From the NCBI GenBank assembly GCA_002690915.1, contig NZGF01000037.1:1-64000 (forward strand): 64,000 nt of DNA, written 5' to 3'. The notes beneath the pieces are model-generated. The model searched no databases and was not told the origin of the DNA. It saw nothing but the letters and a program-made list of their open reading frames with translations. Of this stretch, positions 36,501 through 44,067 are shown piece by piece. Position numbers and translations under genes: made by a program. Origin of the DNA: Crocinitomicaceae bacterium (GTDB taxonomy: Bacteria > Bacteroidota > Bacteroidia > Flavobacteriales_D > Sanyastnellaceae). Each line of letters begins with the position of its first letter. The first letter of the stretch is position 1.

Positions 36501-38029
36501 TGGTCTCCATTGCTCAGGCGAAGCTGGGTGATGCTCGACTTGAGCATTTTCAGCATGAGTGCGTCGGGCGCAACGTAGCCATCCTGCGAAATTGTCCCTA
36601 CTTGGTAGGTCTCTCCACCAAGCGTGTATTCATAAGCAACGGCCAACACCTCAGCATTGTTAAGCGCCTGGCGCAGCGAGATGAAGCCAAGCCGCGCGTT
36701 GTACGTGAATTCCGTTGGCGCCAACTTCCGTGCGTTCCCCACCCGCTCGTAGTGTATGCCTTGAGTCAGCCCCAAACCCATGCCCGCGATGGCCCCGTTG
36801 GCACCAGTAAAACCAAGTACGTTCGGGTTGGTGACCATCATGTCAAACAGCTGGTTGTTCGCGTTGGTAGGATTGCGCTGTGCCGTGACGGAATCTCCAA
36901 CAAGGGTCTGGACAGGCAGATTCGTCGACACGTAGTCGGGATGCTCCCCCAAGTCGGTAAATCCAATGACATTACGCACGTCCTGGGTGTTGGCCTGCGT
37001 GTTGACGACCCACACCTCGATTCGGGTAATGTTGACGCCAGAGTTCGGCACAGGTAAGCTCTGCATCGCCACGTCGTATTGGTCGAGGAAGTACTGCGAG
37101 AGGAAATAGTGGCGATTCGCTTCGTAGTCGTCTGCGCGGATGTTGAATTCCTGGGTTTGGGCACCCCCTTCCACTTCGATTTCTTTCCGCTCGCCTTTTT
37201 GCTGTGAGAATACTGTCGTATTGAAAAGTCGGCCCCATTGAGTCTCCATCTTCACACCAAACAAACTCTGGCTGCCAGTAATGAGCGTTCCCGGGAGGGG
37301 CATGGAGATGTGCCCCGCTTCAAAATTCTTCAAGATGTCGTCCTCTTCGCCCTGAAAGCCGATGTTCATCTGGTTCTCAAAGTCGAACAGCGCTTCCGTA
37401 TTGTAGTTCGTTCCGAGATCGATTTTATCACCGATTTTTCCGCCGATATTCAGCTGAATACGCTGGTCAAAATCAAACGTAGTGATGCGGCGTTGACGTT
37501 CGGGAATTCGGGGGTTTTCAGTATCGGAGATGTTGACACCAAAAGTGAGTTCGGCTGAACCCTGTGGTTTGATCTCAATTTCGTTACTGCCAAAGATGGT
37601 CTCAAAGAGCTCGCTGTCCACCGTCAACTTAGGAGCGAAGGCGCGTTCCGCTTCATCGTCCTCGGTCTGAAGATCATTCCAGTATTCTGATAAGTTGCCG
37701 GTGATGTCGTAATCGAGGTATTCATCAAGTGTCAAAAACGTTGTTGGTCGGTACAACATCGTGTCACCAATGCGCTGCTGGATGCTGTACAGGCCCGTGG
37801 TCTCGTCAAAAACCACCTCGTACGTAAAGTTCTCAGGCCAAGCAAAATCGAATCCATCCGGGCTTTCCGATGGGTTGTATTGGTCCTCTCCTCCAAAGGG
37901 AAAGGGAAGGACTATAGGAAGCGAATCATTTGTCGTTTCCACATTGGTTTGAGCCCCAACGCCCGAAAGCAAAGAAAGCCCCAGTGCAAGGGCAAGAATC
38001 TGCGAAAAACGACGCTTCTTAAACTTCAT
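30533..38029 (-). CDS. sprA: Cell surface protein SprA, T9SS outer-membrane translocon
   Basis: 2498 residues, the size of SprA/Sov. SprA forms a very large outer-membrane barrel through which T9SS cargo leaves. A signal peptide (SQILALALGLSLLSGVGAQ) is followed by SprA features: PEKQRRITTF-like start (here PERQRRITTFDF), RMFMKGWTEPATLRFARLEL, VWVNEMRLADF and the final FNLNQ-type strand (SGVALRFNLNQ). The ATG at 38029 overlaps the ruvA stop (TGATG). Around residues 1660-1730 it carries a Gly/Arg/Ser-rich low-complexity stretch with four SARGGG units. Operon: maeB-ruvA-sprA-gcvH-vanZ. Confidence 0.95.
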   Translation of the reverse strand: MKFKKRRFSQILALALGLSLLSGVGAQTNVETTNDSLPIVLPFPFGGEDQYNPSESPDGFDFAWPENFTYEVVFDETTGLYSIQQRIGDTMLYRPTTFLTLDEYLDYDITGNLSEYWNDLQTEDDEAERAFAPKLTVDSELFETIFGSNEIEIKPQGSAELTFGVNISDTENPRIPERQRRITTFDFDQRIQLNIGGKIGDKIDLGTNYNTEALFDFENQMNIGFQGEEDDILKNFEAGHISMPLPGTLITGSQSLFGVKMETQWGRLFNTTVFSQQKGERKEIEVEGGAQTQEFNIRADDYEANRHYFLSQYFLDQYDVAMQSLPVPNSGVNITRIEVWVVNTQANTQDVRNVIGFTDLGEHPDYVSTNLPVQTLVGDSVTAQRNPTNANNQLFDMMVTNPNVLGFTGANGAIAGMGLGLTQGIHYERVGNARKLAPTEFTYNARLGFISLRQALNNAEVLAVAYEYTLGGETYQVGTISQDGYVAPDALMLKMLKSSITQLRLSNGDQAPLWKIMMKNVYSMQAFGLSEENFRLNIWYNDPATGVDLNYIPRNPLDGTLLLQLLGMDRLDINGMVQPDGVFDFVDNAATMGGTIHSQNGRIFFPSAEPFGSNLAQEIEERVEDPDLAANLIESIVFQPLYDSTKTAAQQIPSLNRFSIKGEFQSQTSSEIALQAMNIPEGSVTVTAGGVRLIENQDYTVDYQLGRVRIINDGLLESGRNIKVSLESNSLFSIQTKTMIGTRFDYAIGDRFNMGATMLNLRERPLTQKVNIGNEPVNNSIVGADFSYQAESQFLTELVDALPFYETSAGSSIDIAAEAAYLIPGHSRAIGQDGNAYIDDFEGSQSAIDIRSVNRWFLASTPKLQTSLFPEGNAEDSLIYNYNRAALSWYTVDPQFFRGSGLQDGQVSAEIKSDHRTREVLEGEVFPNRELPTGTPPNIPTLDLTFRPEDRGQYNYETPEGADGISAGLTVDGALADPSSRWGGIQRALTTTDFEMANIEYLQFWLMDPFNEDSENFTGGDFYINLGNVSEDVLNDSQLSYENGLPSANNTDLPTLEGVWGVYPDPITFNVVNAFDNTSGDYELQDVGLDGMPDAQEQEFFSDWLSDIVDWVTPDAYSEIVSDPSADNFRYFRNAEAQANDETILQRYERFNGYENNSNTGSPDGYPITSTTIPNTEDINQDITLSTIESYFQYKVSLRPQDLGEFNIGSNYITDTFEQVVTTADDQDRTIRWYQFKIPVREFDNRIGGITDFRSIRFIRMFMKGWTEPATLRFARLELIRGEWRRYLESLAGPQEVEPDDPSSTSFAISAVNIEENGNREPVPYVTPPGIIREIDVGTANQRRLNEQSLEMAVCGLKDGDARGAYRNINYDMRMYKRLRMYVHAEAGPDGTPLNDDDLTCFIRLGNDFENNYYEYEIPMTVTPWNTGDEDLIWPNENNIDIEFRKLQNLKVERPAGFPLFEEYEGLDSEYNARLAVKGNPNLANVVMVMVGVRNPDKDDNAFDSDDDGLDKCSVVWVNEMRLADFNQEGGWAVTAQMNAKLADLGNVSVAANMSTPGFGGLEQRIQERQRETIQAIDASGTLQLGKLLPKKLGVTLPMYLGYSQEVSTPQFDPLSPDIEMAEQQGLSDDRQNNAQTVNQLKSINFSNIKIDPQFGSGGGGSRDRNRDRGGAEAGGRRGGDGKGGKGGDKGEGLPDTNVDMGSARGGGSARGGGSARGGGSARGGDGGINFGLLKLLDPGNFSANFSYIESFNRDINIEYQINREYRGGLNYNFSHSPKNFAPFRKIGFIRKFDALKWLADFNFYLLPKQFTVGTQMNRIYETSRVRNNTEELLGIETNLLINTQVMKTWQWARNYALKYDLTKALKFDYTGQAQALVGEPAGEINREDPEAYQSYKDSVLVNLQNAGEITTYNHNVTGSYKLPFDKLPIVNFISSDIRYQGSYRWDRAPFSQDSLGATIQNSRNLSLNAQANFANLYKKIPGVKDLLNPPRRAPTRNEIRNEDRDGFGNAEEEEKVKLEINPLATLVRLIASVQNVSGTFTRNEGMLLPGYGRSARFVGMDEQLLAPGPLFVLGHQNTNWQGVQVRDFAIEAAENGWLVELPLQNQQYSQTYQETFNVRANLEPIKYLKIELTANRSINQNYTSFFRFDDQLNDFVYDSPNETGQFSATVMSWNTAFAKDDVEDEFNSELWDSFLTTHRIIVSQRLNEVNYQLDEPENTGYYPGFGGTSQDVTIPAFVAAYLGYDPQEVPLDVFNTPVAPNWRVSYDGLTKSEFFKQYFKRFNLNHSYRSTLTTNYVTNLNYAENGNGLPTAIDQSEFGNYISERQFNVVSLSEQLSPLIGVDMTIKTEGENEPQIKVELKRDRNVAFGLTNYQITETKSEGLVIGFGYKFKDVPNPFIKTYGKLPVKMLKETDLVLRADVNIRDNRTIIRKMVERQNQVTAGQKLVSIKMSADLEVSDKLTMRAFYDHQITNPYISTSFATSNIRSGVALRFNLNQ
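32861..32927 (-). repeat. 18-bp tandem repeat in sprA encoding Ser-Ala-Arg-Gly-Gly-Gly
   Basis: Units at 32861-32878, 32879-32896 and 32897-32914 plus a partial fourth to 32927. The second and third are identical; the first differs by three bases. The units keep the frame and sit inside a longer Gly/Arg/Asp/Lys-rich region (about 32840-33070). Confidence 0.9.
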
Positions 38030-38625
38030 CACAACCTTTTCAAAGCGTGTTTGATTAAGTCCTCAACCGCAGTCATATCGGGTGAATCCTTCATTATTTG
38101 GTCCAGTGTTTTCTCACAACGGGCCCGGTCGAAACCAAGGGTCGTGAGCGCAATTAACGCCTCTTGCTGCGAATTATTGTATCCGCCCTGCAATCCACTG
38201 GAAGATGGCATGGCCGGTATATCGATGGCGCCCAACTTGTCCTGCAAATCAATGATTATCCGCTGGGCTGTTTTCGATCCAATCCCTTTGACGCTCTTCA
38301 TGGCATTGACATCGCCGGATTGAATCGCTTGTGCTGCCTGGTCTACATTCATTGCACTCAAAATCATTCGAGCCGTGCTAGCGCCCACACCACTCACACC
38401 GAGCAGTAACAGGAACATGCTGCGTTCCTCAGGCCTACTGAATCCATACAACAGCTGCGCGTCCTCCCGAACGACCAGATGAGTGTGCAACTGGACTTTT
38501 TCATCGTTCCCCAATTGCTCAAAGGTGTTTAGGCTAATGTGCACTTGGTAACCTACCCCACCGCATTCAACAACGGCATACGTTGGCGTCTTCTCTACTA
38601 ATTTTCCAAGCAGGTGATGAATCAT
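38029..38625 (-). CDS. ruvA: Holliday junction branch migration protein RuvA
   Basis: 198 residues, normal length. The N-terminal OB fold has GVGYQVHIS, the helix-hairpin-helix region has LLGVSGVGASTARMILS and VKGIGSKTAQRIIIDL, and the C-terminal domain III that contacts RuvB is present (EALIALTTLGFDRARCEKTL). RuvA binds the four-way junction and loads RuvB. Its ATG overlaps the maeB stop (ATGA). ruvB is not adjacent; its 3' end appears at the far edge of this window. Confidence 0.97.
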   Translation of the reverse strand: MIHHLLGKLVEKTPTYAVVECGGVGYQVHISLNTFEQLGNDEKVQLHTHLVVREDAQLLYGFSRPEERSMFLLLLGVSGVGASTARMILSAMNVDQAAQAIQSGDVNAMKSVKGIGSKTAQRIIIDLQDKLGAIDIPAMPSSSGLQGGYNNSQQEALIALTTLGFDRARCEKTLDQIMKDSPDMTAVEDLIKHALKRL

Positions 38626-40895
38626 GTGTTGCTTTTGATTTGTGCATCCACAACGGCTAAACGTACCATGTCGTGTATCTCACGGACGGAAGATCCCATT
38701 TGCAATACGTGAAACGATTGGCGCATGCCTAGAAGCACCGGACCTTGCACCTCTACACCTGCCATCTCCTGCAGCAACTTGTACGCGATGTTCCCAGACG
38801 CAAGGCTCGGAAAAATCAACGTGTTCACGCGCTTCTTGTGTAGCGTGGAGAATGGGAACGAATCCGAGAGTAACTCATCATTCAAGGCAAAGTTGGCTTG
38901 AATCTCTCCGTCAACAATCAAGTCAGGATGACGTTCTTTCAAAATGCGCGTGGCTACCGCCATTTTCTCGGCATCCACCCCGCCGGCCGAGCCGAAGTTG
39001 GAATAGCTAAGCAAAGCGATGCGAGGTACGATGCGAAGGTTCCGGACAGCTTGTGCAGTCAATGCTGCGATGGATGCAATCTCTTCTGCCGTGGGGTTCA
39101 AGTTCACGGTCGTATCTGCAAAGAACATCGGACCGCGCTTAGTCTCGAGGATATACATGCCGGCCACTTTGTCCACCTCATCGGATTTGCCTATGACCTG
39201 TAACGCCGGACGGATGACACTCGGGTATGTTCTCGTCAACCCACTGATCAGCGCATCGGCAAGGCCGGTGCGGACCATCATGGCACCGTAGTAGTTTCGC
39301 TGACGCATTAGACGCTCTCCCTCACGAGAAGTGAGACCATGGCGCATGCGAAGTTGGAAAAACTCTTCCCCAAAGGTCTTCCTTCGCTCCAATTCTTCAT
39401 CGGAGCGGGGATTGATGACTTCAACTCCGTTCAACTCCAAGCTGTGCTCTTCAATCAAACCTTCTATTACGGACCGCCTGCCTAGCAAAATTGGTTGAGC
39501 GATGCCTTCTTCCAAGGCCTGTTCAGCAGCCTTGAGGACACGGTAATGGTCAGCCTCGGCAAACACCACGCGCTTAGGCGACTTCTTGGCACGATCGGCA
39601 ATGGTCCGGGCAAATCCCGTGTCATAGCCAATTCGGTCGAGTAACGCCTTGCGGTAAGCGTCCCAGTCTTTAATCTCGAGCTGAGCAACGCCAGATTCCA
39701 TGGCCGCTTTTGCCACAGCAGGAGCGACGTAGGTAATGAGGCGTGGATCCAAAGGCTTGGGAATGATAAGGTCACGACCAAACACAAACGACTGATTGCC
39801 GTACGCTTCCGACACCTCATCGGGTACGTTTTCTTTGGCCAAGTCGGCGATTGCGCGCACCGCCTCTAACTTCATGGCATCATTGATGGCTGTCGCGCGC
39901 ACATCCAAGGCACCGCGAAAGATGAAGGGAAACCCCAGCACATTGTTGACCTGGTTGGGATGATCGGAGCGGCCAGTCGCCATGATGATGTCATCACGGA
40001 CTTCCATTGCCGCACTGTACCCGATTTCCGGTTCGGGATTGGCCAAGGCAAACACAATGGGGTTTTTAGCCATGCCAGCTACCATGGCCGGTTCAACCAG
40101 CCCGCCTTTGCTCAAACCCAAAAACACGTCAGCGTCCTTCATGGCCGCTTCCAACGAATCAAAACGGCGGTCATTGGCATACCGCTGCTTTGAAGCATCA
40201 AGTCCTTCTCGTCCGGTATTCACGTGGCCCCTGCTATCGAATACGTCTACCTGGCTGGAGGACATGCCCAATTGCTCATACAAGTCCAGGCAGCTCATGG
40301 CGGCTGCTCCAGCTCCGCTGACCACAATGCGAATGTCCTGAATGGATTTCTCGGCCAATTCCAGAGCATTCAATAACGCTGCCGCAGAAATGATGGCCGT
40401 TCCGTGTTGGTCGTCGTGCATCACGGGGATATCCAACTCCGCCTTCAACCGGCGTTCAATTTCAAATGCCTCAGGGGCTTTAATGTCCTCAAGATTAATG
40501 CCACCAAACGTTGGTGCAATGGCCTTGACGGTGGCAATGAACTGCTCCGGATCACTGGCGTCCACTTCGATATCGAACACATCTATGTCGGCGAACACTT
40601 TGAACAGCACGCCTTTTCCTTCCATTACCGGCTTGCTTGCCTCTGGACCAATGTCGCCCAATCCAAGCACGGCAGTACCGTTGGTGATGACCGCGACCAA
40701 ATTTCCTTTCGCCGTGTAGTTGTAAACTTCCTCTTTATTGTCCGCGATGGCTTTGCAAGGCTCAGCAACGCCAGGACTGTACGCCAAGGCTAGGTCCTTT
40801 TGCGAACTGTACGGCTTCGTGGGAAGCACTTCAATCTTCCCTTTTCGGCCTCTGCTGTGGTAATCCAGCGCTTCACGTTTGCTTGATGAGTTCAT
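38622..40895 (-). CDS. maeB: NADP-dependent malic enzyme fused to a phosphotransacetylase-like domain
   Basis: 757 residues, the size of MaeB. The malic enzyme part (about 1-430) has LAYSPGVAEPCKAI, VMEGKGVLFKVFADIDVFDIE, HDDQHGTAIISAAALLNALE and the NAD(P)-binding VVSGAGAAAMSCL. The C-terminal part (about 430-757) resembles phosphate acetyltransferase (VFAEADHYRVLKAAEQA, later SYSNFGSAGG and DGEIQANFAL); in MaeB proteins this part is regulatory. It converts malate to pyruvate and CO2 with NADPH. First gene of the run leading into sprA. Confidence 0.95.
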   Translation of the reverse strand: MNSSSKREALDYHSRGRKGKIEVLPTKPYSSQKDLALAYSPGVAEPCKAIADNKEEVYNYTAKGNLVAVITNGTAVLGLGDIGPEASKPVMEGKGVLFKVFADIDVFDIEVDASDPEQFIATVKAIAPTFGGINLEDIKAPEAFEIERRLKAELDIPVMHDDQHGTAIISAAALLNALELAEKSIQDIRIVVSGAGAAAMSCLDLYEQLGMSSSQVDVFDSRGHVNTGREGLDASKQRYANDRRFDSLEAAMKDADVFLGLSKGGLVEPAMVAGMAKNPIVFALANPEPEIGYSAAMEVRDDIIMATGRSDHPNQVNNVLGFPFIFRGALDVRATAINDAMKLEAVRAIADLAKENVPDEVSEAYGNQSFVFGRDLIIPKPLDPRLITYVAPAVAKAAMESGVAQLEIKDWDAYRKALLDRIGYDTGFARTIADRAKKSPKRVVFAEADHYRVLKAAEQALEEGIAQPILLGRRSVIEGLIEEHSLELNGVEVINPRSDEELERRKTFGEEFFQLRMRHGLTSREGERLMRQRNYYGAMMVRTGLADALISGLTRTYPSVIRPALQVIGKSDEVDKVAGMYILETKRGPMFFADTTVNLNPTAEEIASIAALTAQAVRNLRIVPRIALLSYSNFGSAGGVDAEKMAVATRILKERHPDLIVDGEIQANFALNDELLSDSFPFSTLHKKRVNTLIFPSLASGNIAYKLLQEMAGVEVQGPVLLGMRQSFHVLQMGSSVREIHDMVRLAVVDAQIKSNT

Positions 40896-40943
40896 CCGTA
40901 GCGGTTCGGGTTAGCGGACGGAAAAAATGACGTTAGCGCCAGG

Positions 40944-41711
40944 TTATTGGACCAAAAATTGTTTCCCAACACGATCACCAGCAGGTGTCGTGAGGGATAA
41001 AATGTACATCCCCGCTGGGTATTCTGCGGCATCGATGTAGACAACACCCTGTTGTGCACGGAGGGTTTGTTGTTTAATCAATTGACCTGCAGCGTTGTGA
41101 ATGGTAAATTCAGCACGAGAAGCTCCATTCAATTGGTAGGGAAATGAAGAAAGACCCCTCACCGGTTGCGGGAAAATCGGCGATGCCTCGATGGTTGATT
41201 CGGCTATGTTCAGCGCGCAGTTTTCCGCGTCCAAGCAATACAAAACTTGCTGGCAAGCGCCCGCAGCAACATCCCCTGCGGGATGGAAGCAATATTCGAA
41301 GGCCGTGACACCGGCAACATCAGCAGGGTAGTAATCTGCAATGAAAGTCGTGTCCGTTTCATTGGGAAAGAGCTCAACCAAGTATCCTTCTGTCGAGAAC
41401 GAGCTGTATTGCCCGTACGGATAGCACAAAGGTCCCCAGCAAAAGCGGTCGTATGCGCCCGGCGCGTCTGCGTCATAAGGCAAGTTGTAGGGGCTGACCA
41501 ATTGGATGATGTTCCGCGTGACCATCAAGCTTAATGTATCCTCGGTGAGGTTGGTCACGTCCCAATGCAAAGCAATTTCTTCGTTTTCTGGATCGTCCAG
41601 CGCACCCTCAAAAACTTCAATTGCATTGACCAACGTTGGCTGCGCCCACGAAGCGGCAGGGCTCATCACCGCACTAAGCAGAACTGTAAAAAACAGCGTT
41701 TTCATCTTCAT
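40944..41711 (-). CDS. Secreted protein with T9SS type A sorting domain
   Basis: 255 residues from the ATG at 41711 (KMKTLFFTVLLSAVMSPAASWAQ). A longer in-frame start at 41762 would hide the signal peptide. The body is a beta-rich domain with an NEEIALHWDVTNLTED segment and several Cys (FCWGPLCYPYG, YCFHP, CQQVLYCLDAENC). The last ~80 residues (SPIFPQPV, then FTIHNAAGQLIKQQTL, then AGMYILSLTT) are a T9SS type A sorting domain. Function unknown; no homologue named. Confidence 0.82.
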   Translation of the reverse strand: MKMKTLFFTVLLSAVMSPAASWAQPTLVNAIEVFEGALDDPENEEIALHWDVTNLTEDTLSLMVTRNIIQLVSPYNLPYDADAPGAYDRFCWGPLCYPYGQYSSFSTEGYLVELFPNETDTTFIADYYPADVAGVTAFEYCFHPAGDVAAGACQQVLYCLDAENCALNIAESTIEASPIFPQPVRGLSSFPYQLNGASRAEFTIHNAAGQLIKQQTLRAQQGVVYIDAAEYPAGMYILSLTTPAGDRVGKQFLVQ

Positions 41712-41716
41712 AAGGG

Positions 41717-41724
41717 CGAAGATA
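41717..41724 (-). promoter_or_regulatory. Start-proximal -7-like element TATCTTCG
   Basis: The octamer TATCTTCG on the minus strand ends 5 nt before the ATG at 41711, the same arrangement as at nadC. It is one base off TAnnTTTG. Confidence 0.35.
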
Positions 41725-41818
41725 CCGAGATTGGCGTGGAATTTGTCTCTACAGGGATACAAGCTTTAATGAGTTTCCGTTTAATTTGGCTCCGCAAGAA
41801 TTGAAACACCCCTCCACC

Positions 41819-42316
41819 ATGAACCGATTCCAATCGTTCCTGCTTCTTACCTGCCTGCTCGCCCTGGGCCTTGGGACTTCTTTTTCCCAATCCCTTCCGG
41901 CGGTGCAATTGAAAAACCTCGAAGGGGAAACCGTCTCCACCGGCGACTTGGCCGAGGAAGGGCAACCCACACTGATTTGCTTCTGGGCTACTTGGTGCAG
42001 CCCTTGCAAACGCGAATTAAACAACTACGCTGAACTCTACGAAGAGTGGCAAGAAGAAACCGGAGTGAATATCATTGCCGTGAGCATCGACGACCAGCGA
42101 AGCATCCGCCGCGTAGCGCCATACGTGAATAGCGTTCTTTGGGATTACGAGGTGTTGCTTGATCCCAACAAAGACTTTGCCCGTGCAATGCAAGTGGTCA
42201 ATGTTCCGCACACGTTTTTGGTCAATGGCGAAGGCAAAATTGTCTGGCAACATAACAACTATGCAGACGGTGACGAGGAAGAGGTGTACGAGGAACTCAT
42301 GAAACTCGTCGAATGA
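41819..42316 (+). CDS. TlpA-like thioredoxin-fold protein
   Basis: 165 residues from the ATG at 41819. Signal peptide (FLLLTCLLALGLGTSFSQ), then a thioredoxin fold with FWATWCSPCKREL (Cys60, Cys63) and the cis-Pro segment NVPHTFLVNGEG. It probably reduces or swaps disulfides in the periplasm. The next gene (DUF6029) overlaps its stop by 4 nt (ATGA), so the two are made together. Confidence 0.9.
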   Translation: MNRFQSFLLLTCLLALGLGTSFSQSLPAVQLKNLEGETVSTGDLAEEGQPTLICFWATWCSPCKRELNNYAELYEEWQEETGVNIIAVSIDDQRSIRRVAPYVNSVLWDYEVLLDPNKDFARAMQVVNVPHTFLVNGEGKIVWQHNNYADGDEEEVYEELMKLVE

Positions 42317-43998
42317 GGCGTATCACCTTCCTATCCATAGTTGCATTGTGCTTGAGCGGAACAGCCTGGAGCCAAGGCGGTGAAGCTGAATCCGGAACAG
42401 TTACTGGAAATGTGCAGATGCTCTGGCAGTCCTACAGCGAGGACCCAGCGATAGGAGCCATTGTGCCCCCCGAAAAGACAGGGTTCAATGCCTTCGGTAA
42501 CCTCATCTACAACCAAGGCGGCTTCTCAGCCGGCTTACGTTACGAATCCTACCTCTCGGCCGTGCTCGGATTTCCGGGGCGATTCAAAGGGAGCGGAGTG
42601 GGCTACCGGTTTGCGCGGTATGCCGATCCCACCGGGAAAGTCGACTTCACCGTGGGCAATTTTTACGAGCAATTCGGCAGCGGCATTGTGCTGCGGGCCT
42701 ACGAAGAACGAGCGCTGGGCATCGACAATGCGCTGGATGGCGTTCGGCTCATCCTGCGTCCGGTCGACGGCATCGAGGTAAAGGCCTTGTATGGTCGGCA
42801 GCGTTTGGATTTCGACAGCCGCCTCATCAACGGACCCGGCACTGTACGAGCGGTGGACGGCACGGTCGACCTGAACTACCTGCTCGCGGAGCAAGGCGGC
42901 ACCGATTGGAAAACCAAGGTGACCTTGGGGGCGAGTTTCGTAAGCAAATTCCAATCCGGCGAGACCATCTCCAAAGACTCCCTGTTGCTGACGCTGCCGG
43001 AAAACGTGGGCGCCTGGTCGTACCGGCTTGATGCCCTCCGTGGCGGCTGGTCTGCAGGCATCGAATACGCCGGCAAAATCAATGACCCCAACGCGGACAA
43101 CGGCTACATCTACCGCAACGGCGAGGCCCTTTTGCTGAATTTGGGCTACACCCAACGCGGGCTCGGTATCAGCTTGAGCGCGAAAACCGTGGACAACATG
43201 AGTTTCCGTTCGGACCGCGACGTGCTCCTCTTCGATTTGCCCATCAACTACATTCCTGCGATTACGCAGCAGCATACGTACAACCTGGCAGCCACGTTGT
43301 ACCCGTATGCCACCGTCATATCAGGTGAGTCCAGCGCCAGTGCTGAGGTCTTTTACAGCATCCCCAAGGGCACCGCGCTCGGCGGAAAGTACGGCACCAA
43401 AATCAGCGCCAACTTTGCCGCTGCCAATGATTTGGATACCACCAACCTCGCCGGTGTCGAAGGCCTTGTGAACGGCTACGAACGAAACTCTTGGGGCTTC
43501 GGCCCCACCAAATTCGTGCGGGACTTTAACGTGCAAGTCAGCCGCAAAGAATCGAAGAAATTCAAGTGGAAGTACACCTACTACAACTTCCAATTCAACA
43601 CCCTCGCGACGCCAGTGACCACGACGTTCAAAGGCATCGTCTACGCGGATATTCACGTCCTCGAGACGCAAATCAAAACGCGGAAACGCGAGAGCCTCCG
43701 TACGGAGTTTCAAGCGCTATTTACCGAACAAGACAAGGGCGATTGGGCCACCGTTGTGGCCGAATACACCTGGAGCCCGCACTGGTTTGCTAGCATCATC
43801 GACCAGTACAACTTTGGTAACCCAGACGAAAGCGCTCGGGTGCATTACCTGTACGCCGCTGTCGGACGCATTGACGGGCCGCATCGACTGTCCGTTGGTT
43901 ACGGAAAACGCCGGGAAGGCATCTTCTGCATCGGCGGAGTCTGCCGTGCCGTTCCAGCTTCAAATGGGTTTGAGTTGAATTTCTCTTCGAGTTTCTAA
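42313..43998 (+). CDS. DUF6029 family outer-membrane protein
   Basis: 561 residues. Signal peptide (FLSIVALCLSGTAWSQ), then family features: GNVQMLWQSY, NQGGFSAGLRYESYL, GRFKGSGVGYRFARY, FYEQFGSGIVLRAYEERALG and IDNALDGVRL. Regular alternating strands and a terminal Phe (FSSSF) suggest an outer-membrane barrel. Function unknown. Coupled to the TlpA-like gene. In Bacteroidota I recall this family near thioredoxin-like and Omp28 genes, as here. Confidence 0.85.
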   Translation: MRRITFLSIVALCLSGTAWSQGGEAESGTVTGNVQMLWQSYSEDPAIGAIVPPEKTGFNAFGNLIYNQGGFSAGLRYESYLSAVLGFPGRFKGSGVGYRFARYADPTGKVDFTVGNFYEQFGSGIVLRAYEERALGIDNALDGVRLILRPVDGIEVKALYGRQRLDFDSRLINGPGTVRAVDGTVDLNYLLAEQGGTDWKTKVTLGASFVSKFQSGETISKDSLLLTLPENVGAWSYRLDALRGGWSAGIEYAGKINDPNADNGYIYRNGEALLLNLGYTQRGLGISLSAKTVDNMSFRSDRDVLLFDLPINYIPAITQQHTYNLAATLYPYATVISGESSASAEVFYSIPKGTALGGKYGTKISANFAAANDLDTTNLAGVEGLVNGYERNSWGFGPTKFVRDFNVQVSRKESKKFKWKYTYYNFQFNTLATPVTTTFKGIVYADIHVLETQIKTRKRESLRTEFQALFTEQDKGDWATVVAEYTWSPHWFASIIDQYNFGNPDESARVHYLYAAVGRIDGPHRLSVGYGKRREGIFCIGGVCRAVPASNGFELNFSSSF

Positions 43999-44018
43999 CG
44001 AAATATGCCGTAATACCC

Positions 44019-44026
44019 TATTTTTG
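44019..44026 (+). promoter_or_regulatory. -7 promoter element TATTTTTG
   Basis: TAnnTTTG match 41 nt upstream of the ATG at 44068, in the gap after the DUF6029 gene; gives a leader of about 36 nt. Confidence 0.45.
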
Positions 44027-44067
44027 AGGACTTAGTGAGAAAAAAACAAACCAAATCGTTAATTAAT

